Source of the DNA: a virus
DNA length: 64,000 bases
Reading direction: 5' to 3' (one strand)
IMG/VR virus record: IMGVR_UViG_3300008117_000088
Coordinates: 32,031 to 96,030 of that record
The translations under genes were made by a program, and so were the position numbers. Under the pieces are notes generated by a model that was not told the DNA's origin, ran no database searches, and was given only the letters and a program-made list of their open reading frames with translations. Positions 1 to 9,414 of the stretch are shown piece by piece (the first letter of the stretch is position 1; every line of letters starts with the position of its first letter).

Positions 1-1542
1 TATGCCTCCAGCCTCATTTATGCCCTCTCCATCGATTACTGCGCTTGCTACAGCATTCTTATGCTGAAGCATGTCGTGTTGTCTAACTTCGATTGAGCCG
101 TCTACCAAAAGATCTTGAATAACTATGCTCGGCCATTTTGATGATGCACGCATGATTCTGCCGTTGCGTTGTGTAGCCCCTCCGGATGACCATGGCAAGT
201 CGTAATTGATGAGGAGGTTAGCAGCCGGTAAATCAACGCCATAACCACCAGCGTCTGAAGACACAAGGACACGAATACCAGGATCAGTGTTGAAAGCAAT
301 TTTGTTGTCCTCCTTGGTTTTAGCATCTAGTTTACCTGTGTAAGTTTTTACTCCGTATTCTGAAAGCGCCTCAGATATTTTATCTACCATGTCTACATAC
401 GTGGCAAAAACAACTAATTTGTTTTCGCTGTCCTGTTCCAAAAAGTCTTTGGCGTACTGGATTAATAGTTTTAGTTTAGGAGAGGTATCAACTCCATCTA
501 AATAACCGCCTTCTACCAGGTTATTAGCGTAAGAAGAACCTTCTCCCGAAGAAGTTAAAAACTTAGTGGCACTAGTGCGAAGTAAATCTGGGTGTGAACA
601 AAGCATCTTCAATGCCCCAACTTTAGCCATAATCTTTCCGCGCCACTCATTTTCAGCAGTATTTCCAGAAGACCCTTGCATCCCGTAATGAGCAAAGATA
701 TTAAAGTTTTTACCAAATAAAGCAGTTGCTTCTTCTAAGTCATCTAGTAAATCGCTTTTTATCTTTTCGTAAAGCTTGGCTCCTCTTCTATCGAGCGAGA
801 TGAGAATTGGTTCATTATGTATGGAATCTGGTAGGTGAGGCGCAACGTCTGGATCTTTTTGTGACTTTCTAACACTTGCTTCCTTAAGACGCTCATGAAG
901 AGTAGGCAAATTACGATAACGCTGAACTCCACCCCAATTATTACGAACAATAAATGCTGAGTCAAAGATGTCAAACCTTCCTAGAACGGAATCGTCTACA
1001 AACTGCATGATGCTAAATAACTCTTCTGGTTTTCCGTTCTCTATAGGGGTACCAGTTAGAGCAAACTTAAAGGGCGCGTTAGACATTCGTTTAACGGCTT
1101 TAGATCTTTTTGATCTAAATGATTTGATAGCGGTGGCTTCGTCACAGACAATAAATCCTCTAGGCAATTTTTTTACAAATGCCCAATCGTTTACTACCTG
1201 CTCATAGTTCATGATTACATAATCTACTTTTGTTTCACGCCAGTTATACGCTGATTCGTACTGTTCCTGACGTTTCTTTGGGGTACCGTCTATGACTAAT
1301 GCTTTAGACGTACCGTTAGTAAATTTTTCTATTTGATTAGCCCATTGATATTTAAGGCTGGATAAACAAATGACCATCCCAGGTTCAGTTATTTCTCCTG
1401 AATCCATCAATTGTTCTACCGCTGCAATAGTAAGAACGGTTTTACCTAGCCCAAGATCATAGGCAACAAGAACCTTATGGCGGTCAGTCATTTTCTCAAC
1501 CGCCTCAGGTTGATAAGGTAAAAGCGTCCCCGTAAATGTCAT
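1..1542 (-). CDS. SNF2-family DEAD/DEAH-like helicase (3' end outside window)
   Basis: The reading frame is open from the ATG at 1542 to the window edge, giving 514 residues without a stop, so the C-terminus lies outside. Visible motifs are Walker A DLGLGKT (about residues 29-35), a DEAT box in place of DEAH (134-137), TGTP (motif III) and, near the edge, QRNGRIMR (motif VI). The order and the SSLKYQWANQ segment match SNF2/Rad54-like superfamily 2 ATPases, which use ATP to translocate on double-stranded DNA. In phages such proteins sit in replication or recombination modules, and here it follows the primase/helicase genes. The start overlaps the stop of the upstream kinase gene as ATGA, suggesting translational coupling. 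The exact role (replication restart, recombination, displacement of bound protein) cannot be told from sequence. Confidence 0.9.
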   Translation of the reverse strand, partial: MTFTGTLLPYQPEAVEKMTDRHKVLVAYDLGLGKTVLTIAAVEQLMDSGEITEPGMVICLSSLKYQWANQIEKFTNGTSKALVIDGTPKKRQEQYESAYNWRETKVDYVIMNYEQVVNDWAFVKKLPRGFIVCDEATAIKSFRSKRSKAVKRMSNAPFKFALTGTPIENGKPEELFSIMQFVDDSVLGRFDIFDSAFIVRNNWGGVQRYRNLPTLHERLKEASVRKSQKDPDVAPHLPDSIHNEPILISLDRRGAKLYEKIKSDLLDDLEEATALFGKNFNIFAHYGMQGSSGNTAENEWRGKIMAKVGALKMLCSHPDLLRTSATKFLTSSGEGSSYANNLVEGGYLDGVDTSPKLKLLIQYAKDFLEQDSENKLVVFATYVDMVDKISEALSEYGVKTYTGKLDAKTKEDNKIAFNTDPGIRVLVSSDAGGYGVDLPAANLLINYDLPWSSGGATQRNGRIMRASSKWPSIVIQDLLVDGSIEVRQHDMLQHKNAVASAVIDGEGINEAGGI

Positions 1543-2090
1543 CGATTGACGTTAGCACCGTTGTATAGGTAGGAGTTTATTCCTTTTTTAGCCATAAACT
1601 GAAGTTTGCTTAACGGACCATCGTTATCAATAACGTAATCAAACGGGTACATATCCATTGCAACTTCAGATGCATGTTTATTTATTGGAGCAACCCCCCA
1701 ACGATTAATGCGCCAAACAGCACCGGCTAAATCTCGTATGTAATCAGCTTCGTTTGGAAACCTAACATCAGAAATAACATAATCTTCTGATGGGTCTGCT
1801 CCAGCAAATGCTTGCTCGACCCAGAAGTCTTCGCCAAACATAATGCGAGCGGCCATGCCGGTTTCTTGTAGAAGTCTACGAACTTCTTCTTTTGATTTAG
1901 CAACTTCCCAACCATACATTTGAACAACATCTTGTAACCTAAGTTGACCTTCAATGATTGGGTTAATTTTTAATGTGAACTCTTTAATTGGATCTGCAAA
2001 CGCAAGTCGTTTAAACCCATGCTCTTCTACTAAAAAAGAAGCAACCGTATCTTTACCGCTACGGGCATACCCAGATATTCCAATAATCAC
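1539..2090 (-). CDS. deoxynucleoside monophosphate kinase
   Basis: 183-residue P-loop kinase. The N-terminus carries GYARSGKDT (residues 7-15), a Walker A motif of the NMP-kinase type. VISDVRFPNEAD in the middle is typical of phage dNMP kinases of the T4 gp1/T5 type, with the Asp-Arg-Phe stretch close to the nucleotide site. It would phosphorylate dNMPs to dNDPs to feed replication in the cytoplasm. It sits between primase and SNF2 helicase, overlapping each by 4 nt. It is shorter than T4 gp1 (about 240 residues) but has both ends of the fold. A dephospho-CoA kinase-like protein is the main alternative; genome context favours nucleotide metabolism. Confidence 0.85.
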   Translation of the reverse strand: MIIGISGYARSGKDTVASFLVEEHGFKRLAFADPIKEFTLKINPIIEGQLRLQDVVQMYGWEVAKSKEEVRRLLQETGMAARIMFGEDFWVEQAFAGADPSEDYVISDVRFPNEADYIRDLAGAVWRINRWGVAPINKHASEVAMDMYPFDYVIDNDGPLSKLQFMAKKGINSYLYNGANVNR

Positions 2091-3016
2091 GCTAAGCTCC
2101 TATCTCCGTATAAACAATGTTTTGCTCGATCAAGACCCTGGAGGATCTCGTTCTTGCTCATAGCGCCTATATCTTTCACGTCTACGTGAGAATAGTCAAA
2201 AAGCCAAAACTCCATCCACAGGTCTCGCGCTTTATTGACCAGGTCTAATGAGGTTGCTTTGCCAGCCTCATCATTATCCATAGCAAGAATCACTCGATTA
2301 GCTCCCTTAATAAGCGCAAGTTGGTCCATGGAAACTGAGGTTCCAAAAGTTGCTACGCCACCCGACACCCCAACAGAATCTAGCCTTAATACATCTAACG
2401 GCGACTCAACAACAACCATGGTTCCACCTGTGTATTGGTGATACCCAAATAAAGATTTACTCTTTTGCATGCCTGCTGGGTAATTTCTAAAAAATCTTCC
2501 CCTAACACTTTTTTCTTGCCATCCCAATAATTTTCCAAAAACATCTCGTATTGGAATAATCCATAAGTCTTTTCTGTAATCGTACAAAACTCCATACTTA
2601 ATTGCGGAGTCTGTTGTTATTCCACGACTAAGTAATATCTCCTTTGGTGGAGTGGTGTAAGCAGCCAAGTTTGCTTCTGTTATATCAATCTCTGGTTTCT
2701 CAACAACTTTCTTAGGAGCTAGGGCACGCTCTAAACGTTTAGCAAGATCGCTAGTGGTTGTCTTTACCCACTCTCCAGCTTCTTCCATAGGAATGCCATT
2801 CATGTAAGAAACTAAATACTGAAGGCTTCCTCGAAAGCCACAAGAAAAACAATTGTGTGCTCCGGTATCAGAATTAATAGACCAAGAGGGATTGTTATCG
2901 GGCTTTCCTGTTCTATCTAAATGCCCAGGGCAAAGCGCTTTTACTTCAGAACCGCGAGCGCCGTATGTCTCAATACCGAGACCATGTAAAAAATCTTCCA
3001 TCTCTTCTGGTGTCAT
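2087..3016 (-). CDS. DNA primase (CHC2 zinc finger plus TOPRIM)
   Basis: 309 residues. The N-terminal zinc finger is visible as CPGH (C29, H32) and CFSC (C56, C59), the CHC2 pattern of DnaG-type primases. The TOPRIM half has VVVESPLDVLRL (the conserved glutamate) and ILAMDNDEAG (the DxD metal site). It would synthesise RNA primers for lagging-strand replication, working with the DnaB-type helicase encoded just upstream. It is shorter than bacterial DnaG (about 600 residues) and lacks a separate helicase-interaction domain, as is common for phage primases. Overlaps of 4 nt on both sides place it in one translationally coupled replication operon. Confidence 0.92.
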   Translation of the reverse strand: MTPEEMEDFLHGLGIETYGARGSEVKALCPGHLDRTGKPDNNPSWSINSDTGAHNCFSCGFRGSLQYLVSYMNGIPMEEAGEWVKTTTSDLAKRLERALAPKKVVEKPEIDITEANLAAYTTPPKEILLSRGITTDSAIKYGVLYDYRKDLWIIPIRDVFGKLLGWQEKSVRGRFFRNYPAGMQKSKSLFGYHQYTGGTMVVVESPLDVLRLDSVGVSGGVATFGTSVSMDQLALIKGANRVILAMDNDEAGKATSLDLVNKARDLWMEFWLFDYSHVDVKDIGAMSKNEILQGLDRAKHCLYGDRSLA

Positions 3017-4257
3017 AGGTCTTCACCTGACATCTCACGAAATGTTCCAGAGTCCCAACCCCAAGCAAGGAATGTAGATCCTGGACCAGAATTACGGCTG
3101 GCAAGAATGGAAAGAATGCGAGTTTCATCAACACTATCTTCAGGTTTTTCTAGACCGAAAATAACGTCTGCATCTTGATAGAAAGATGATGAGTAACCAA
3201 TAGAGTTAGCGGTTAGTCGCCCGCCTTTGCCTTTCTTCCAATCAAGAGACTGAGTAGTTATAACAATAGGAAGACTGTACTTCTGCGCCAATCTTTTAAA
3301 TCCACGAGTTAAGTTAGTTAAAGCTTGTGGGGTGTTAGATTCTCCAGTCTGCTCATCAATCATCAAATACATACCGTCAATAAAAAGAATTCCAGGTTGA
3401 TGTGTTTGTAGTTTTGCAGCTACCTGAGAAAGAGTGGCTCCTGAAGATTGATCAACCAACCAAAACTTGTTTTTGTCTTCTCTCATTCGTTCAATAACTA
3501 GGCGAGAATATCTAAGTTCTTCGTCAGGTGTAAGTGTTCCTGTGATTAAACGCTGGTGTGAAACTCTTGCTCTCATTGCATCGTAACGATCTTCTTGCTC
3601 TCTGTTACTCATCTCAAACGAATAGAACATAGGCGTTACATCCGAGTTTACGTGGATGTTAATGGCAATTTGCATAGCAACAGTTGATTTACCTGTTTTA
3701 GGGGTAGCGGTAATAACAATCAATTGTTCTGGTTGAAGACCGTTAGTTACTTTATCAATAGTAGGAAAACCTGTAGGTAGCCCAAGCAAACCGTCTGGTA
3801 TTTCTTTACGGCGTTGATACCGTTCCCAACGTCTATCTAGTTCCGGCTCTTGCGTAATATCTACGTCGTTGCTTTTAGAAAAACCTTGATCGTCCATTTG
3901 GACAATACCGGCTTCAAGAACTCTAACAGCAGCTTCGTGGTCGTTTTCCCTATCTAACTTCTCGATAGCGTCTCTAAGAATATTGGCAGTAGTTATTCTG
4001 CGACGCGAAGAAACTAACGAATCAAGAATGTAATCAATAGAATCAGTTACTGGAGCAAGTTCAAAAGAAGGGTAATTTTCTTTAACAACTTCTAGGCTGG
4101 GGCATTCGCCATATCTGCTGTGGTGTTCTCTTAAAAACACCCAAATCTTTTTATCGTTTTCATCTGAGAACCAAGATTGATTAACCTGACGATCAAATAA
4201 AGGTACAAGGTCACGACTTTCAATCGCCTTACTTAATAAACGTTTTTCGTTATTCAT
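3013..4257 (-). CDS. replicative DNA helicase, DnaB-like
   Basis: 414 residues. An N-terminal helical region with a linker (to about residue 150) precedes a RecA-like core: GLPTGFPTIDKVTNGL, Walker A ATPKTGKST (about 184-192), Walker B ILFIDGMYLM, and an SSFYQDADVIFGL segment near the C-terminus. This is the layout of DnaB/gp41-family hexameric helicases, which unwind the fork 5'-3'. A DnaC/IstB-like loader is encoded upstream at 4970..5653 and the primase directly downstream, a standard helicase-loader-primase set. The P-loop Pro-Lys in ATPKTGKS is slightly unusual for DnaB (usually RPSMGKT), so a RadA/KaiC-like variant is the alternative. Confidence 0.88.
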   Translation of the reverse strand: MNNEKRLLSKAIESRDLVPLFDRQVNQSWFSDENDKKIWVFLREHHSRYGECPSLEVVKENYPSFELAPVTDSIDYILDSLVSSRRRITTANILRDAIEKLDRENDHEAAVRVLEAGIVQMDDQGFSKSNDVDITQEPELDRRWERYQRRKEIPDGLLGLPTGFPTIDKVTNGLQPEQLIVITATPKTGKSTVAMQIAINIHVNSDVTPMFYSFEMSNREQEDRYDAMRARVSHQRLITGTLTPDEELRYSRLVIERMREDKNKFWLVDQSSGATLSQVAAKLQTHQPGILFIDGMYLMIDEQTGESNTPQALTNLTRGFKRLAQKYSLPIVITTQSLDWKKGKGGRLTANSIGYSSSFYQDADVIFGLEKPEDSVDETRILSILASRNSGPGSTFLAWGWDSGTFREMSGEDL

Positions 4258-4664
4258 AACCTCGTTATATCCATTCCCCAGTGCCCGTACCGTAACAGAC
4301 GGCTTGGCATGTCTATGACACCCAAAAGTTCCGGTCTATACGGAAGTTGGCTAACCAAATCTTCCACAGATGTGTAAGCAACGCAATACCTGAAAGGATT
4401 GGTTCCGTACTCATCTAACGTATCAAACAATTTTTGCAGTTCTTCTTGTGACAAGTCAAATGAGGCTAGTTCTATCGTGTAAGGAACTTGCATTCCCCAC
4501 AAGTACAACTTGCTTAAGACTTCTTTTTTAAAAGAAACTTTTTTGCGCGTCTGTTTAAATAATTTATATTTGCGTGGAAGTTTTTCATACTCCAGCAAAA
4601 CAAAAACGTTAGTAGTAACAATTACACGCTTAGGTATATCGTTACTGATATCCCCAAACTGCAT
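4254..4664 (-). CDS. hypothetical protein in replication operon
   Basis: 136 residues, not recognised. Mixed alpha/beta composition with an N-terminal beta-rich stretch (KRVIVTTNVFVLLEYEKL), a basic middle (RKKVSFKKEVLSKLYLWG) and a conserved-looking end (YGHWGMDITRL). No Walker, zinc or membrane motif is visible. It overlaps the DnaB-like gene by 4 nt and abuts the SWIM gene, so it is co-translated with replication proteins and probably acts with them. No function is assigned. Confidence 0.7.
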   Translation of the reverse strand: MQFGDISNDIPKRVIVTTNVFVLLEYEKLPRKYKLFKQTRKKVSFKKEVLSKLYLWGMQVPYTIELASFDLSQEELQKLFDTLDEYGTNPFRYCVAYTSVEDLVSQLPYRPELLGVIDMPSRLLRYGHWGMDITRL

Positions 4665-4973
4665 TTAAAAAACTTCTATCTTTGCAAAACGAATTACAAA
4701 GTCTCTAAATGCTTCTGGAGAAGACTCGGCTACCTTTGCGTCTGTAGGGGTGGCGGACTTTAGTATCTCTAACGGATAAGTTCCACCATTTGACTCAATA
4801 CGAGCTTTTACAAATCGAGTGTGCTTGCAAGTTGACCGTCCGTTAAAACCTGGACAGGTGCAGTACAACTTTCCGTTATTACTGCTAACTTCAAAGATGC
4901 AAGGACCGGGGCTGGCAGCAGGACTTAAGAAGATCTGTATAAGTCGGCTCTGCTCCACTGATGACTCCATCAT
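4665..4973 (-). CDS. small SWIM-type zinc-finger protein
   Basis: 102 residues. The CTCPGFNGRSTCKHTRFV stretch gives C38, C40, C49 and H51, the CxCx(n)CxH signature of SWIM fingers, which bind DNA or protein partners and often accompany SNF2 helicases. A SNF2-family helicase is encoded in the same operon (1..1542), so a partnership is plausible but inferred. Expressed between the DnaC-like loader (4-nt overlap) and an unknown protein. Confidence 0.72.
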   Translation of the reverse strand: MMESSVEQSRLIQIFLSPAASPGPCIFEVSSNNGKLYCTCPGFNGRSTCKHTRFVKARIESNGGTYPLEILKSATPTDAKVAESSPEAFRDFVIRFAKIEVF

Positions 4974-5653
4974 ATTCGTCTGAGGTCTCCCTTCTCCGAT
5001 TTTAGTTCAATATTGGCAAATGCTTCATGGGTAAAGCTACCTGTGGCTTCACCGTACCATTCAGGCCACTTTTCTTGCAAAATATTAGAAGTTACGATGG
5101 TAGGAAGCCCTCTGTTAAAACGGCTTCTCAATACGTGATGCAATAAATTCTTATTCCATCCGCTTCCACTTGGATGCTCACGCCCAACATCATCTAAAAC
5201 CAAAATCTTTATATTTCGGTACTCATCTTTGTGCTCTCCCATAATGCCTGCAAAAAGGTTTTGAGTAGATTCATCTACGTACTCTTCCATGGTTAAACCC
5301 TTTAGATCTACCAAAGATGCGTAAGTTATAAAGTAGCAGGGGCGTGCGTCGTTTAAAGAAAAAACGTCTTGTGAGAAAGTACGCATAGCCTCTTGAATAA
5401 TTGAAGCTGCTAAAGTTGTTTTGCCGTTACCTGGACTTCCGTAAAACGCTAAACCCTTACCGCAAGTTCTTTCTCCAATAGCATCAATAATTTTTCCTGA
5501 CTGAACCTTATGAAGCCAGCCTTTTACAATGCTTAAAGTGTTTTCCGAAACTTCCAAACAATCAGATAATTCCCAACCAATTAAATGAGACGGCAAACCT
5601 GCAGACCTAATCCAAGTATTTCTACGAAGTTTTAAATCGTTTACGTTAAACAA
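4970..5653 (-). CDS. DnaC/IstB-like helicase loader ATPase
   Basis: 227 residues. Walker A GSPGNGKT (72-79), Walker B ILVLDDVG (about 150-157) and the sensor-like IVTSN near residue 195 define an AAA+ ATPase of the DnaC/DnaI/IstB group. Such proteins load replicative helicase onto single-stranded DNA. The genomic neighbours (DnaB-like helicase, primase, winged-helix protein) support loader rather than transposition helper; no transposase is nearby. It overlaps the upstream winged-helix gene by 8 nt. Confidence 0.87.
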   Translation of the reverse strand: MFNVNDLKLRRNTWIRSAGLPSHLIGWELSDCLEVSENTLSIVKGWLHKVQSGKIIDAIGERTCGKGLAFYGSPGNGKTTLAASIIQEAMRTFSQDVFSLNDARPCYFITYASLVDLKGLTMEEYVDESTQNLFAGIMGEHKDEYRNIKILVLDDVGREHPSGSGWNKNLLHHVLRSRFNRGLPTIVTSNILQEKWPEWYGEATGSFTHEAFANIELKSEKGDLRRI

Positions 5654-6569
5654 TGTTTCCGAACTCCCTCATCGCTCTAGCCATTGATTCCTCTGCAACC
5701 TTCTGAGTCTCCTCAGTAACTTGGGACATCTTAACCTCACCAATCAAGGATGCAAACCGACTTATGTAAAGTCTCCAAAGAACCTCAGCGTCTTTGTAAT
5801 CTTTTATGTTTATCTGGCGAAAGAATATATCCATAACAGCAACTTCTAGTTCGCCGTTAGTGCCAAGACGACTACGTAATCCAGCAAGTGCCCCAGAGAA
5901 CTGGCTTTGATTTACTTTCCAAGGTTCGATATGGAAGTGCTGGTCGATGCGATCAGCAAACTCATAACAAACGTCAACCACTCGCCAATCTTCCATCAGG
6001 TTACGCTCTCTAAAAGTCTTGCGTTCACCTTGAAGCTCTCGCCTAGCCTTAGTCTGGTCAGATTTTCTTTTATCGCTGGCCGCCTTTGACTCAGCCTTTT
6101 TAACTTTCTGGTCCTTAACCAGCTCTTCCTTAAGTTCGGCGGTCGGATCGGACGTCGAATCAAATAATCCTCCCCATCCCATATCGCTCACCTCGATTTC
6201 CATAGTCTTGAACTCTTCCTTTGGCTCCGCCAAAGAATGTTTATTACTTATAACAGTAGAATATTTATTATTCTGCTTTATTAGCCTATTCCGTGTAATA
6301 GCAGTCGCATTATGTGACTCCACAAAACGTGGAATCCCAAACATAGACCGCTCTGCTTTTTTGGTTAGTTTAGACGCTGTCACAATTCGGTTTTCAACTC
6401 TAAGCAGGTTTGTTTTTATGTAGTTGTTTTCACGCAACTCTTTCAAACCGCTTAGCGCTGCTCTACGTCCAACGCCAAAGTGATCCATCATGGACTCAGC
6501 TGAGATATTTAACCCATGCTGGTAGATGGCTACCAAAAAGCCGTATGCCTTGGCTGAAATGTCTTTCAC
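5646..6569 (-). CDS. winged-helix replication protein (initiator-like)
   Basis: 307 residues. The N-terminal 80 residues look like a winged helix-turn-helix (AYGFLVAIYQHGLNISAESM then RAALSGLKELRENNYIKT). A charged Lys/Glu linker follows (about 145-200, coiled-coil like), then a helical C-terminal domain. The pattern of wHTH, linker and helical domain resembles DnaD/O-type phage replication initiators that recognise an origin and recruit the loader. Position directly before the DnaC-like gene supports this. No catalytic motif is visible. Initiator function is inferred from architecture and synteny. Confidence 0.65.
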   Translation of the reverse strand: MKDISAKAYGFLVAIYQHGLNISAESMMDHFGVGRRAALSGLKELRENNYIKTNLLRVENRIVTASKLTKKAERSMFGIPRFVESHNATAITRNRLIKQNNKYSTVISNKHSLAEPKEEFKTMEIEVSDMGWGGLFDSTSDPTAELKEELVKDQKVKKAESKAASDKRKSDQTKARRELQGERKTFRERNLMEDWRVVDVCYEFADRIDQHFHIEPWKVNQSQFSGALAGLRSRLGTNGELEVAVMDIFFRQINIKDYKDAEVLWRLYISRFASLIGEVKMSQVTEETQKVAEESMARAMREFGNIV

Positions 6570-7123
6570 TTAATGACCCCTGAGTCCCTTAACTGGGCGA
6601 GGACGATATCAGCAACCTTGACCGCAATGCGAGAGGCTAGGTCGTCTTCCTCAATAACCACCTTTGGGGCTTCTGGGGCGTTTAGAGACGGTGTAATGGC
6701 ATTCCCAGCCGATATCTCTACCAAACCTAGGCAAAGGTCGTAGCAGGGCACAGAAGCCGTTTTAAGGGCTGTTTGTAGTGCGACCGTGTTCGAGTCTTCC
6801 TCAGTCCAAAGCAAAAAGGCTACAGAGCCGTTTTCAGCGGTTCCAGCCAGTTCTACCGTAGCCTGTATTGGATCCGACGAATGGTGCAAATCGGACGTAT
6901 TGAGTCCAATCAACAAAGCGTTCTCTGGAGCAACCACCAAGCTAGGTATCCCTAAGTCATGGGCTAATTGATGAGCCCATATCTGACCCTGACTTGGTCT
7001 ATCGTAAAACGGAAGAACTAATCTGAAGTCCTTGCCATTGCCTCGAAAATAGTCTTCTAAAAGGGCTTCTACGTTTACCCGTGTAGTTTCTTTGTTTCCA
7101 GCAACTATTAAAAATGATCCCAT
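6566..7123 (-). CDS. hypothetical protein, first gene of replication operon
   Basis: 185 residues, not recognised. The first 150 residues alternate short strands and helices (FLIVAGN, FRLVLPFYDRPS, SLVVAPENALLIG, VAFLLWTEED), suggesting a Rossmann-like alpha/beta fold; a linker and short C-terminal helix (DLASRIAVKVADIVLAQL) follow. A strong Shine-Dalgarno (TAGGAGGATCAC-ATG) precedes the start. It is the first gene after the tail module and overlaps the winged-helix gene by 4 nt. An origin-associated role is possible but nothing in the sequence proves it. Confidence 0.7.
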   Translation of the reverse strand: MGSFLIVAGNKETTRVNVEALLEDYFRGNGKDFRLVLPFYDRPSQGQIWAHQLAHDLGIPSLVVAPENALLIGLNTSDLHHSSDPIQATVELAGTAENGSVAFLLWTEEDSNTVALQTALKTASVPCYDLCLGLVEISAGNAITPSLNAPEAPKVVIEEDDLASRIAVKVADIVLAQLRDSGVIK

Positions 7124-7170
7124 GTGATCCTCCTAGGCGGTGGATACTACACAGACTTTTTAACCGGCGT

Positions 7171-9411
7171 CTACTCCTCGGGTTGAGCCAGCCTAATTAC
7201 GAAAGGAGTTCCGTGAACTAGGTAGTTAGGTAATTGAGCAATTAAGCGTAGTTGAGTAGCAACTCTGTTCTTGTAGTAGTGAGATCTAGACTCGTAGGGG
7301 CTACTCTCCCACACAAGGTCTGAAGTTGAGCTGAATCCTGTGCTTCCATCAAAATATGGTTTTGCAATTGTTGAGCGCTCAAACATACAACTGTCTAAAT
7401 GGATAATTTGTCCGTTAAGAGGGTTATCCCAAACAAATTTAATTTTGGCGTAAGCCGCGTTTGTTGGGGAAAGCGCAGAATATGAGTTTCTAACAAAATC
7501 AAGTTTTAAATCTTGAACATATGTTCCTGGATTAACTTCCGTTAAATCAATGTCAGGTCCCGCTGCAACCACTTGAAAGAACCTTCCAGAAACAAATTGA
7601 ACTTCATATTCTCCATCCAAAGAAGGATCATCAAAGTCTAAAAGACGAACGTCTTGACCAGCAACGAGACTTGTTGTTTCTGATGTATATACCGTCAAAA
7701 TACCTTGAGTTCTGTAGTACTCAGTTACATTATAGAACTCGGTTAAGTTTTTAGCGGAATCAGTGCTTGTAGAAATAAGAGTTTGGTTAGAGTCATACCA
7801 AGAAATAACCCAGTTACCTAAACGATCTTCTGCTCTATCTCCTGTAAAACCTGTTCTTATGTAACCACTTGCGCTGTACCAAAATCCTGAAGACACAGGC
7901 ATAAATCTGTTATAAGAAACTTCAACTACGTCATTTGTCGTAGAAGTTAATGCTAAAGAATACGCGCTATTTCTATCCGTATCTTTAATTGTATTTGTTC
8001 TAGTCCCAGTTGCGCCGGTAACAACCCAAGGAGTTATTGTTGTGTCAAACCCAGGGTTTTCAAGTTCGTTGACTCTTGTGGCTTTTAAAGTAATGTTAAT
8101 TCCTCTAGCCTCTTCAAAATCTGTAACGCCAATTGAGCTTTCTTCTACTTGAGCTGCGTCAAAGTAATGAACTTCACTAGCTGCAGATCCTTGAATTCGA
8201 ATTGTTGGAACCATAAAAAAGCAATCAACGGGCGCCGTGTCGGTCACTGAACCACGAGTCCAACCACCGGCTGAATTTGTCCAGTTAGTTTCGCCAGCAC
8301 GAGACAGTTCTTGTCCGTATAGATTAAACCAACGTATATCTAAGTAAATGCCTCTTGTTGTTGAGGCTGCTCTTGAGTAAATAGAGAACGTATAAACAAA
8401 ACCTTCTTTTACAGGTATGCCACGTGTTTTAGGTGCGCTAAGTCCGCAAGCAAACTCTGCGTCACCACCAGAACCACAGGTAACTCTTAGAGCACCAGTA
8501 GCTTTGTTTGGGAAAAGGGAAGGTAATGTAGACTCTACGTACGGAGCAACTACTGCATTGTTAACTCTATCAAGAGTTGCTCTAGCAATTGATGCCCAAC
8601 GACCAACAGACTCTTCAAAAGAAGAATCATTGTAATCAAGCATGATGTTTTTGCTTGGTGTAGTTATTTGATCGTATCCAGTAAAAGCTTTAATAAAATT
8701 TTCAATACCCTCTAAACTACCTTTTGATTTGTCAATATAAGCAACGTTACGCAAAAGAATACGTGACTGTTGTAATCCAAGTTCTGGCTCAAAAGCCAAA
8801 CCAAATTGTTGCATCATTACAGGAATGATTGGGGCGTACGCTACTGAGGTATCGTATGTTTGACGAACAAGGTCTGCGTTAGTCTTGTACAAGTCTAAAG
8901 CAACAGCAAAAATTCTTAAAAAGTCTTCGAGGTCTTCATTTGCCCCAGTATCTGTAATAACCTTTAAGTTATTTGTTCTGTAAATTCCAGGTATGGCGTT
9001 GTATAGATAATCAAAAGTTCCGTAGTCTTTAATAGAAATTGCAAAAGCGTTACCGGCTTTTACCCAAACTTCGTTTTGAGTATCAAAAACAAAAAGACTG
9101 TAGTGATAAGCAATTCCTGGTTTTAAACCAATTTCGTCCGGAATTTGACCAGTGTCATCGTATACACCTACGTCAAAGCTTTTAGGTTCATCGTAAACCA
9201 CAGCACCATCATCCACAGACAAAGGGAATCCATAGGTGTTACGGACTAAACGAATTCTTGACCAGTCTCCAGAAGGAGAGGTCCATTCAAGACGAATTTT
9301 TTGATAGCCGATAGGCGTCGCTGTAAACGGGGATGCGTCAAACTCAACAAAAGAAGTTGAGTCTGATCCGTACGCAACTAAACCGTAGTAATCAACGCCA
9401 TAGCGTGCCAT
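7171..9411 (-). CDS. tail protein I-like baseplate protein with FN3-like and carbohydrate-binding-like modules
   Basis: 746 residues. An N-terminal FN3-like module (about 25-120) is followed by a segment like P2 gpI/tail protein I (about 160-250; DLYKTNADLVRQTYDTS and RNVAYIDKSKGSLEGIENF), which sits at the baseplate-fibre junction. Two beta-sandwich stretches resembling CBM4/9 modules follow (about 265-425 and 445-600), each with an N-terminal Phe/Gly-containing 'ENPGFDT'-like motif and a late Trp/Tyr face. It lies immediately downstream of the J-type wedge gene and a short fibre-like gene, the usual J-I-fibre order. Likely role: connecting receptor-binding parts to the baseplate and binding host glycans. 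The carbohydrate binding is inferred. Confidence 0.75.
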   Translation of the reverse strand: MARYGVDYYGLVAYGSDSTSFVEFDASPFTATPIGYQKIRLEWTSPSGDWSRIRLVRNTYGFPLSVDDGAVVYDEPKSFDVGVYDDTGQIPDEIGLKPGIAYHYSLFVFDTQNEVWVKAGNAFAISIKDYGTFDYLYNAIPGIYRTNNLKVITDTGANEDLEDFLRIFAVALDLYKTNADLVRQTYDTSVAYAPIIPVMMQQFGLAFEPELGLQQSRILLRNVAYIDKSKGSLEGIENFIKAFTGYDQITTPSKNIMLDYNDSSFEESVGRWASIARATLDRVNNAVVAPYVESTLPSLFPNKATGALRVTCGSGGDAEFACGLSAPKTRGIPVKEGFVYTFSIYSRAASTTRGIYLDIRWFNLYGQELSRAGETNWTNSAGGWTRGSVTDTAPVDCFFMVPTIRIQGSAASEVHYFDAAQVEESSIGVTDFEEARGINITLKATRVNELENPGFDTTITPWVVTGATGTRTNTIKDTDRNSAYSLALTSTTNDVVEVSYNRFMPVSSGFWYSASGYIRTGFTGDRAEDRLGNWVISWYDSNQTLISTSTDSAKNLTEFYNVTEYYRTQGILTVYTSETTSLVAGQDVRLLDFDDPSLDGEYEVQFVSGRFFQVVAAGPDIDLTEVNPGTYVQDLKLDFVRNSYSALSPTNAAYAKIKFVWDNPLNGQIIHLDSCMFERSTIAKPYFDGSTGFSSTSDLVWESSPYESRSHYYKNRVATQLRLIAQLPNYLVHGTPFVIRLAQPEE

Positions 9412-9414
9412 TTA

